Source of the DNA: Armatimonadota bacterium | GTDB taxonomy: Bacteria > Armatimonadota > UBA5829 | DNA length: 5,729 nt | Direction of reading: 5' to 3' | Assembly: GCA_023398345.1 (NCBI GenBank) | Contig: JAEWSK010000246.1 | Location: 1-5,729 of the forward strand | Shown: positions 1-5,100 of the stretch, piece by piece | Numbering within the stretch: position 1 is the first letter of the stretch | Layout: each line of letters opens with the position of its first letter | Made by a program: the position numbers and the translations under genes | Notes under the pieces: model-generated | The model's database searches: none | Told to the model about the DNA's origin: nothing | Seen by the model: only the letters and a program-made list of their open reading frames with translations

Positions 1-452
1 ACCACGTCAAGCCATGCATCAATTCCGGCGTTGCGATTTATCTTACATACCTTTGCGTAACTATCAAGCACGGCGGCCGCGCCCATGATATTGGCTCTTG
101 CGTCCAGCTTGAGTGTGTCTTCGGTAACGAGTGTAAGATACGCTGCATCGGCTAGCGATGTTCCGCCGAAGCTGTTTTGGCGCAGAGCCATTACGCCGTA
201 GCCGTTTTCTATAGTTGGCGCGTCCCCGCGATTTTCAAACGCGCTGCCGAAGTGGGCCAATGTAAGCAATATCGGCAGAGGCACGTTATACTTCGTCGAA
301 GCCTCTTCAAAAACTGGTCCCAACTGGTAGGACCACGGCTGCACATTTGCAGCAGCGACAGGCATCTCGCCTTCGAGGACGTCGCCGAGCGCGACGCCCG
401 ATGTTAGAGAGATTACCAGAGTTGCCAGCAGTAGACAACGCCTTAAATTCAT
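1..452 (-). CDS. Secreted peptidoglycan amidase-like / lysozyme-fold protein, 3' end beyond window
   Basis: The frame starts at ATG 452 and stays open for 150 codons to the left edge, so the C-terminus is missing. A GGGAG ribosome binding site lies 8 nt before the ATG. The first ~23 residues form a Sec signal peptide: basic MNLRRC, a hydrophobic core, and a likely cleavage after ALG. The protein is therefore probably exported. Residues ~45-135 resemble the N-terminal lysozyme-like module found before N-acetylmuramoyl-L-alanine amidase domains: YNVPLPILLTLAHFG (~55-69), then NGYGVMAL (83-90), then an alanine-rich segment with DARANIMGAAAVLDSYA (~117-133). Family members usually carry a catalytic amidase or repeat domain further on, which would lie outside the window. 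The position where a transglycosylase would have its glutamate (HFGSAFENRG) does not obviously keep it, so this module may bind cell wall rather than cut it. The fold is inferred from remembered family patterns. Confidence 0.6.
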   Translation of the reverse strand, partial: MNLRRCLLLATLVISLTSGVALGDVLEGEMPVAAANVQPWSYQLGPVFEEASTKYNVPLPILLTLAHFGSAFENRGDAPTIENGYGVMALRQNSFGGTSLADAAYLTLVTEDTLKLDARANIMGAAAVLDSYAKVCKINRNAGIDAWLDV

Positions 453-503
453 CTTGCATACTCCCATATTTATACTACCATTACCTTCCATTCCTTCATA
501 TGC

Positions 504-532
504 AATGTAACCCCATTTGCTTTGACTGTCAA
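504..532 (-). promoter_or_regulatory. Sigma-70-type promoter for the amidase-like gene
   Basis: On the minus strand a perfect -35 box TTGACA (532-527) is separated by 17 bp from a -10 box TACATT (509-504). Transcription would start near 497, giving a leader of about 45 nt before ATG 452. The -35 box lies within the perfect palindrome TTGAC-T-GTCAA (522-532), which could be a repressor site. Confidence 0.7.
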
Positions 533-559
533 GACTGTTTGCCTTAATTAGGCTTGCTA

Positions 560-1140
560 AGCTAACCTGTTTTTATTCAAGAATAGTGCGAAGAATATAA
601 CTTAATGCCGAAAAGTCTAGAAACAGCAAACCCAAGAATCTTGTAAGCAGACCGTATGTACGCCGCTAAACTCCTGGATACCGGTGGATCCTGTCCACAG
701 CCCAATGTAGCGAAGATCGCAAAAAACACGCAGTCGCCGGGAGAAAATCGTTCCAGCCGCTCAAAGGTATAGTAGCAAGGCCATTTGCTGAGTTTAGATT
801 TTACTGTGCTATGCTTAGTTATTGCCAGATACTATAATTATTTAAAAAAACATATAATGCCGACAACTATCTCTGTACACCGAATCTCGCATGCACATCT
901 ACATCATCAGTATGCCTTCTTTGGACAAATTAATCAACCAAATAGTAATTGCCTGTTTTGCAGTTGATTGCCATAATGGCTGGCGTTTTGGGCCTTGTCA
1001 GTCTAAAAATGCACAGCAATCTATAACAGCAAGGATAATCCACCCAGCTCAGGGAGAATGTGGGTGTTCACTACCACCTGATCAATTATCGAACCATAAG
1101 TTCCATCAGTCATGATGTCGATATCAGAAAGATTCCGGCC
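560..1140. other. Region without a recognisable gene
   Basis: About 580 bases lie between the divergent amidase promoter and the IS3 remnant. I read all frames and recognise no protein family and no known structured RNA. Only short frames without convincing ribosome binding sites occur: a 38-codon one at 656-772 on plus, and a longer startless open stretch on minus across roughly 595-830. A small hairpin, GTGGA-TCCTG-TCCAC, lies near 684-698. A minus-strand frame from the IS boundary to a stop at 1021 ends in a PELGG-plus-leucines tail and might be the end of a destroyed gene. The region is probably decayed accessory DNA. Confidence 0.5.
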
Positions 1141-1413
1141 AGGGTCGAGTCGCCACAGAGCCTGGGCGTGAAGACGCTGTTTATCGAGCCGGGAAGCCCT
1201 TGGGAGAACGGCTATATCGAGAGTTTTAATGGCAAGATGCGTGATGAATTGTTGAATCGCGAGGTGTTCGATACGCTGCTGGAGGCGCAAGTGTTGGTGG
1301 AGGCGTGGCGGATGGAGTATAATCGAGTCAGACCACACAGCTCGCTCGGTTAAAGACCACCCGCACCAGAGTCTGTGTGCACAACTCTCTCAACACAACT
1401 GGCACTAACATAA
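1141..1413 (+). pseudogene. IS3-family transposase OrfB, C-terminal fragment with nonsense codon
   Basis: The translation contains the hallmark C-terminal part of the IS3 DDE (rve) domain: LGVKTLFIEPGSPWENGY, then IESFNGK with the third catalytic residue (Glu of ESF), DELLNREVF, EAWRMEYN and RPHSSLG. Both catalytic aspartates are missing, as is everything upstream. Near 1144-1160 the frame reads VESPQSLG, where relatives tend to have a WL pair, suggesting decay. After SSLG the codon that is normally Tyr (in SSLGYRPPAPE) is TAA at 1351-1353. Reading on in the same frame gives RPPAPE and then a short tail to a second TAA at 1411-1413. The gene is therefore both truncated and stopped early. The ATG at 1060 is in unrelated sequence and is not a real start. 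Confidence 0.85.
1294..1323 (+). promoter_or_regulatory. Possible outward promoter inside the IS remnant
   Basis: A perfect -10 box TATAAT (1318-1323) lies 18 bp after a weak -35-like TTGGTG (1294-1299), about 100 bp before the start of the downstream two-gene unit and pointing toward it. No better promoter is visible between the transposase fragment and ATG 1424. The TATAAT falls on the conserved EYN codons of the transposase, so it may be incidental. Confidence 0.25.
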
Positions 1414-1423
1414 GGGGCAGGAC

Positions 1424-1783
1424 ATGAGCGAAGATAAGGTCGAGCTAGTTGTTTCATTAGGTGGAAACGGTAGCTACCACTACGCGCTGGAAAAACTCTG
1501 GCAGGCGGTCGATGTACTGGCTGCCGGGTCAGAGAGTCTCAGGGAACGTCTGATGGACGCTGCTATTGCGCTGAACGTGTTGAAGGCCAATGATTTCCCA
1601 CCCGAGATACGAGACGATTTTGTATCTCTAATGCAAGAACTCACCTGCAAACCGGCAAAAGGCAGTGAAGGCCCAATCGTCGCCACTATCAGAGGAATGC
1701 GGAATTACAGGTTGGCCGAATATGCCAAACTCATCACCGATTTGTGCTTTAAGCTCAGCGAGTTCAATTGGAGTGCGGAATGA
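1424..1783 (+). CDS. Conserved hypothetical protein, partner of the TIGR02391/HEPN protein
   Basis: This is a soluble, mildly acidic protein of 119 residues with no signal peptide or membrane segment and mostly helical character. I do not recognise a named domain. The stretch LKANDFPPEIRDDF (53-66) and the following SEGPIVATIRGM (81-92) have the look of a small uncharacterised bacterial family that I have seen only as hypothetical. The start is fixed: the in-frame stop TAA at 1406-1408 leaves ATG 1424 as the first start, and GGGGCAGG lies just before it. That Shine-Dalgarno-like sequence seems to be the terminal sequence of the IS remnant. The stop codon overlaps the next gene as ATGA (1780-1783), so both proteins are probably made in a coupled way. 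It could be an antitoxin, a regulator or a complex partner; nothing in the sequence decides between these. Confidence 0.75.
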   Translation: MSEDKVELVVSLGGNGSYHYALEKLWQAVDVLAAGSESLRERLMDAAIALNVLKANDFPPEIRDDFVSLMQELTCKPAKGSEGPIVATIRGMRNYRLAEYAKLITDLCFKLSEFNWSAE

Positions 1784-2658
1784 GCGTCCCCGTTCCATCT
1801 TTTCAACTTGAGGCGCTTGATGCACTTGCCAGAATCATCGGTGACAACTACTCGATTGACCAGGCGAAACGCCTTTTTGAGCGCAGTGGCTATCGTGGGA
1901 TGATTACCCCCGAGGTCAAAAGATACTCTGGAATACTGAGTATTCTTGAGCCTGCTGTGCAGCCCAGCGTTCTGCACCAGGAAAGACCTGTTACCGCGAA
2001 GTTAGTGGCGCAGGCATTCGAGTATATGAGCCGCGACAGCGTCCTGAATGTGGTTAGAGCTTTGTGTAGCCCTCAAGCATACATAGGCAAGCCTGAGCAG
2101 TTTCATCGCGTGATAGGGCGAGTCAATGAAGTGCTGAAGTTTTACGGCATCCGTGTGAACCAAGCCGGAGAACTTGTCCGCGCCAGACGGTCATCCGCAG
2201 TTCGTGTCACGAAATCAGACGACCAGAGAGCATTTGACGCACGCGCATTCCATCGCAAAGTTGTCGAACACGGGCGCAGTCGGTTTGCCGAAGGTAACTA
2301 CTTCCACTCTGTGTTCGAGTGCTGCAAGGCGTTCGATGTTGCTGTCAGAGAGAACTCCGGCATAGAGAAGTCTGGCGATGCGTTGATGGGCGAAGCATTT
2401 CGCCTGAACGGTGTGGTTCGGCTTAATTTGGCCAGCAGCCAGAGTGAAAAAGATGAGCAGCAGGGCATTATGTTCATCTGCAAAGGTTTGATGGGTGCCA
2501 TCAGGAATGCTCAAGCCCACGAGCCTGAACTGAAGTGGCAGATGACTCAACAGGACGCTTTGGATGTTCTCGGATTGCTGTCTTTCGTATTTCGCAAGCT
2601 GGAGAATGCTACCGTCGTCAAGGACGCATCTTCAGGCGGCGTCAAGGTGAAGTTGTGA
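1780..2658 (+). CDS. TIGR02391 (Ymh) family protein with HEPN-type R-x4-H motif
   Basis: This protein of 292 residues matches the usual length and two-part layout of TIGR02391 proteins. Residues ~8-135 form the N-terminal helical part (QLEALDALARIIGD near the start, then AYIGKPEQFHRVIGRVNEVLKFYGI at ~100-124). A charged linker follows. The C-terminal domain spans ~155-275: FAEGNYFHSVFECCKAFDVAVRE (169-191), DALMGEAF (200-207), SEKDEQQGIMFICKGLMG (222-239), RNAQAH (242-247), and the helical end DALDVLGLLSFVFRKLE. R242-x4-H247 fits the catalytic motif of HEPN RNases, which act in many toxin-antitoxin and abortive-infection systems. RNase activity here is inference. A TTG at 1768 would add four residues, but ATG 1780 is preferred: GGAG at 1770-1773 lies 6 nt before it and it forms an ATGA overlap with the previous stop. 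The sequence looks intact. Confidence 0.85.
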   Translation: MSVPVPSFQLEALDALARIIGDNYSIDQAKRLFERSGYRGMITPEVKRYSGILSILEPAVQPSVLHQERPVTAKLVAQAFEYMSRDSVLNVVRALCSPQAYIGKPEQFHRVIGRVNEVLKFYGIRVNQAGELVRARRSSAVRVTKSDDQRAFDARAFHRKVVEHGRSRFAEGNYFHSVFECCKAFDVAVRENSGIEKSGDALMGEAFRLNGVVRLNLASSQSEKDEQQGIMFICKGLMGAIRNAQAHEPELKWQMTQQDALDVLGLLSFVFRKLENATVVKDASSGGVKVKL

Positions 2659-2676
2659 GTGTAGTGCGAGAGGCTT

Positions 2677-2946
2677 CTAGTTCCCAGACGGGGGTCCGGG
2701 ATGTAGTAAGGATAGCCGTTGTCGTGGCCGCCCAGCTGCCTCGGCGATCATATTATCGCCATTGTAGATGTACCGGGTAGTCGTTCCCGATCTGGTCTTC
2801 TCTATGCGCCTGCCTAACGGGTCATACTTGAAGTTGATGGTTATTCCACCCAGAGTTGCACTGGTCATCTGGTTACGCGAGTCATAGCCGTAAGTCCAAC
2901 TCTGACCAGTTGGGGCAGCCGGATACAGGTCGCCTGAGATAGAAAC
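2677..2946 (-). pseudogene. RHS/YD-repeat protein fragment
   Basis: A minus-strand frame contains two typical YD-repeat units: TYGYDSRNQMTSATLGG, then FKYDPLGRRIEKTRSG followed by TTRYIYNGDNMIAE, covering about 2740-2890. In intact RHS proteins such repeats run on for hundreds of residues and end in a YD-rich core and a variable toxin tip. Here there is no start codon outside the tRNA terminator, no upstream repeat, and the frame ends at a TAG near 2677. After MIAE the reading loses RHS character. A +1 shift gives NGYPYYIPDPRLG, which may be displaced RHS-like sequence, so a frameshift is possible. It is best read as a relic left by insertion or deletion beside tRNA-Pro, cut off at the terminator hairpin. 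Confidence 0.75.
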
Positions 2947-2978
2947 AGCCCCCCCGAGCACAAAAACTCAGGGGGGCT
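2947..2978 (-). terminator. Hairpin terminator of tRNA-Pro
   Basis: The arms 2947-2958 and 2967-2978 enclose an 8-nt loop. As minus-strand RNA the stem is 12 bp and very G+C-rich, with one G-U wobble; as plus-strand RNA that position is a C-A mismatch. It begins 4 nt after the tRNA 3' end and is followed by GUUUCUAU, a weak U-rich tract. Position and strand asymmetry both favour termination of the tRNA transcript. Confidence 0.75.
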
Positions 2979-2980
2979 CT

Positions 2981-3055
<75 letters not shown>

Positions 3056-3070
3056 ACACCAGCAAGCAAC

Positions 3071-3100
3071 AGTATACCCCGCGCTCAAGCACACTGTCAA
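3071..3100 (-). promoter_or_regulatory. Sigma-70-type promoter for tRNA-Pro
   Basis: On the minus strand TTGACA (3100-3095) is followed after 18 bp by TATACT (3076-3071). The expected start near 3064 gives a leader of about 9 nt before the tRNA 5' end at 3055. A near-consensus promoter with a G+C-rich stretch just after it suits a stable RNA gene. Confidence 0.8.
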
Positions 3101-3190
3101 GTAAAACCGAAAAGCGCAAAAAGGTCATGTCTATGGAAAATGGGCCTTATTCGGTCATATTAAATACACGCAATAACGAGGCAAAATGGA

Positions 3191-3808
3191 TCATGCCAGA
3201 AATGGATTCGTAGCGCGCTCGCGGCCTACGGTAGTTGATGGGCCATGACCGGGATGCAAGACCGTAGAGTCTTCCAGCGTCATAAGTTTGCATAAGATTG
3301 ACTCGATAATCTGCTCATAACTGCCTCCACCCAAATCAGTGCGGCCAATAGATCCGGCAAATATCGTATCACCGCAGAAAATGCCCGCATCGGTTGCATA
3401 AGAGACTCCGCCAGGTGTATGTCCGGGAGTGTGGATTACTTCTATTGATGATTCGCCTAGATGCAAAACATCTCCATCTTTGAGCAGCTTTGATGGAGAA
3501 AACTGAACAAAGCTGGACAAGTCATAGAGCATCTCGACCATCTTTAGTCCCTCTTTAATATGCTCGGCATCCGACTCATGAACTAAAACCGGGACGTTAA
3601 AATTATTCGCTATGTTTCCTGCAAAAAAGCAGTGGTCGCCATGGCCGTGCGTCAACAAAACGAACTTCACCCTACCCTGTATTTCAGGCGGAATCTCAAT
3701 GGCAGCGCCGGGGTCAATTATTGCGGCATCCAACGTGGATTCATCTTGAATTATGTAGCAATTTGTCTCAATTGGCCCGACGGCGAGCCTTTTAAACCGA
3801 ATCGGCAT
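3191..3808 (-). CDS. Metallo-beta-lactamase-fold hydrolase, glyoxalase II-like
   Basis: This is a 205-residue cytoplasmic protein without a signal peptide, the usual size of the short glyoxalase II-like (hydroxyacylglutathione hydrolase-like) MBL group. The full two-metal site is visible: THGHGDH at 53-59 (H54, H56, D58, H59), H130 in TPGHTPG, D147 in CGDTIF, and H188 in HPGHGP. The N-terminal motif GPIETNCYII (11-20) and the IDPG at 31-34 also fit. Such enzymes hydrolyse thioesters such as S-lactoylglutathione, but many bacterial members have unknown substrates, so the true substrate is not known. The ATG directly abuts the TAG of the TPR gene (3809-3811), and AAAGGG about 7 nt upstream is its ribosome binding site. 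An MBL hydrolase next to relA and dtd is a recurring order in Gram-positive-type genomes. No clear terminator follows before the tRNA promoter. Confidence 0.92.
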   Translation of the reverse strand: MPIRFKRLAVGPIETNCYIIQDESTLDAAIIDPGAAIEIPPEIQGRVKFVLLTHGHGDHCFFAGNIANNFNVPVLVHESDAEHIKEGLKMVEMLYDLSSFVQFSPSKLLKDGDVLHLGESSIEVIHTPGHTPGGVSYATDAGIFCGDTIFAGSIGRTDLGGGSYEQIIESILCKLMTLEDSTVLHPGHGPSTTVGRERATNPFLA

Positions 3809-4651
3809 CTAGCAGCCCTTTCGCATTACAGCAAGATTCGCGGTGTCGTATGCATCCAAATCGCCCGCGAAGCGATAGTGAACCTTTGCACACTCGTGCT
3901 TACCGCATGCGGCGTATGCCTCCGCAAGCACGGCGTGATATGTACGCTCGTCCGGGTTAATCTCCACGGCCCGCTTAAATGAAGCTACGGCATCGTGAGC
4001 ACATCCTGATTTCACGTAGAGCAGCCCAAGCCGGAATGAGTAATACGGGTCGCACGGGCTAAAAATCGTGGCCTGCTGCATCTCGACTATGGCGTCGTCG
4101 AGCCTGCCGACATGCAAAAATAAATCCGCAAGCCAAAAGTGATAAAACCCGTCGGTCGGAGCGATCTGAACAGCAACTTCAAGTTGAATTACTGCCTCAT
4201 CTCGCTGACCCGCATGCCACAGCGCATCGCCGAGTTTATAGCGATAAAATGGGTTCATGGCGTTAAACTTCGCAGCTTTGCGATACTCTTCGATGGCTGC
4301 AAGCCATTTGCCGTAGCGGCGATAGATTTCAGCGAGGCTATAGTGCGGCTCGGCTCGTCGAGGACTGATCTTTAGCGCCTTTCGATACTCAGCCACCGCC
4401 TTAATCGACATCTCGGAATAAGCGTAGGCATCACCGAGACGGGTATGGTAGCCCGGATTATCTCGCTCCATCTCAACGGCCTTGCGATAGTGTGCGACGG
4501 CCTCGCGCACGCGGCCCTCCGCGCAGAGCATGTCGCCCAACTCTTGCAAGTCATAAGCCGTCAGTGACCGCGGACGTTCGGCCGGACTATGCGACCTCAT
4601 CCTATCATCAAACTGACCGTCCGGCTCAAATGGAGCACTATTACCGTCCAT
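3809..4651 (-). CDS. Tetratricopeptide repeat protein
   Basis: This 280-residue protein has a polar ~30-residue N-terminal tail and then seven tandem 34-residue TPR units: about 31-64, 65-98, 99-132, 133-166, 167-200, 201-234 and a final, less regular 235-268. Each shows the pattern of a large/aromatic residue, L, G/A, Y/L and then AxxxYxKAxxxxP; examples are YRKAVEMERDNPGYHTRLGD and FKRAVEINPDERTYHAVLAE. There is no signal peptide, membrane segment or catalytic domain, so it is probably a cytoplasmic scaffold; the partner is unknown. The start is ATG 4651, 5 nt after the dtd stop; no upstream in-frame start is possible because TGA occurs at 4672-4670. The ribosome binding site is weak (GGG about 10 nt upstream), so translation probably depends on coupling to dtd. 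Its place inside a relA-dtd-MBL order is unusual. Confidence 0.92.
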   Translation of the reverse strand: MDGNSAPFEPDGQFDDRMRSHSPAERPRSLTAYDLQELGDMLCAEGRVREAVAHYRKAVEMERDNPGYHTRLGDAYAYSEMSIKAVAEYRKALKISPRRAEPHYSLAEIYRRYGKWLAAIEEYRKAAKFNAMNPFYRYKLGDALWHAGQRDEAVIQLEVAVQIAPTDGFYHFWLADLFLHVGRLDDAIVEMQQATIFSPCDPYYSFRLGLLYVKSGCAHDAVASFKRAVEINPDERTYHAVLAEAYAACGKHECAKVHYRFAGDLDAYDTANLAVMRKGC

Positions 4652-4656
4652 TTCAA

Positions 4657-5100
4657 CTACCCATTCGTATCAAGAATAAACGTTACGGGGCCATCGTTGG
4701 CAATCTCAAAAAGCATATCTGCTTGAAACTTGCCGGTCTTAACGGACGGCCCACACGCCCGAAGCATTTCAACAAACTCATTATACAACGATTCGGCCAA
4801 TTCAGGAGGGGCTGCTTTATCAAATCCGGGTCTTCTGCCCTTTGAGCAATCTCCCAAAAGCGTAAACTGCGAGACTACAAGCGCCTCTGCACCCACATCT
4901 AAAATTGAAAGATTCATCTTGCCGGACTCATCTTCAAATATGCGCAGATTCGCGATCTTCTCGGCAAGATAGTTTACATCCTTAATAGTATCTTGTCTGG
5001 CGACGCCAAGAAGTATCGCGAGGCCATTACCTATGCGCGAGATTTCACTACCGTCGACCGTGACGCTTGCGCATGTGACCCTTTGTATGACTGCTCTCAA
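4657..5100 (-). CDS. dtd: D-aminoacyl-tRNA deacylase
   Basis: This cytoplasmic homodimeric enzyme hydrolyses the ester bond of D-aminoacyl-tRNAs (and glycyl-tRNA-Ala) as a quality-control step in translation. At 147 residues it has the standard family length. It starts with the canonical [17 protein letters not shown] and has the two active-site signatures: SQFTL at 77-81 and NDGPVT at 135-140, the cross-subunit GlyPro motif that excludes L-amino acids. KGRRPGF (87-93) is also conserved. GKFQADM at 123-129 has Gln where relatives generally have Gly. The start codon is TTG at 5100-5098: it gives the exact canonical N-terminus and directly follows the TAG of relA with no gap. AGG about 7 nt before it, inside the relA end, is a modest ribosome binding site. 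Expression is probably coupled to relA. Confidence 0.97.
   Translation of the reverse strand: MRAVIQRVTCASVTVDGSEISRIGNGLAILLGVARQDTIKDVNYLAEKIANLRIFEDESGKMNLSILDVGAEALVVSQFTLLGDCSKGRRPGFDKAAPPELAESLYNEFVEMLRACGPSVKTGKFQADMLFEIANDGPVTFILDTNG

Larger units (their letters stand above)
1141..1424 (+). mobile_element. IS3-family insertion sequence remnant (right end only)
   Basis: Only the 3' part of an IS3-family element remains: the last ~90 codons of the OrfB integrase-type transposase and possibly part of the right terminal inverted repeat. The run GGGGCAGGACA (1414-1424) resembles the GGGGGCAGGTCA-type right ends that I recall for some IS3 elements, but this is from memory. No matching left end (TGxCCTGCCCC) is visible anywhere to the left, and orfA and most of orfB are gone. 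The left boundary of similarity is blurred; it is clear from about 1162 and plausible from 1141. The element cannot move by itself. Confidence 0.75.

Noticed and set aside
541..563. Short inverted repeats GCCT-TAATT-AGGC and GCTT-GCT-AAGC
   Set aside because: Four-base arms in A+T-rich DNA are common by chance, and no further symmetry supports them.
656..772. 38-codon plus-strand frame (MYAAKLL...)
   Set aside because: It has no ribosome binding site, no recognisable similarity and a length expected by chance.
595..830. Minus-strand open stretch of about 75 codons
   Set aside because: No ATG, GTG or TTG start with a ribosome binding site lies near its upstream end, and the overlapping plus-strand frames are also open, so the openness is not informative.
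1060..1140. ATG 1060 as the start of the transposase gene
   Set aside because: The first ~27 codons show no IS3 similarity; the frame is open by chance into the truncated transposase.
1768..1779. TTG 1768 as the start of the TIGR02391 gene
   Set aside because: ATG 1780 has a GGAG at proper distance and the ATGA overlap; TTG would add only four residues.
3101..3190. Search for a terminator after the MBL hydrolase gene
   Set aside because: There is no G+C-rich stem followed by a T-run on the minus strand; only scattered A/T runs are present.
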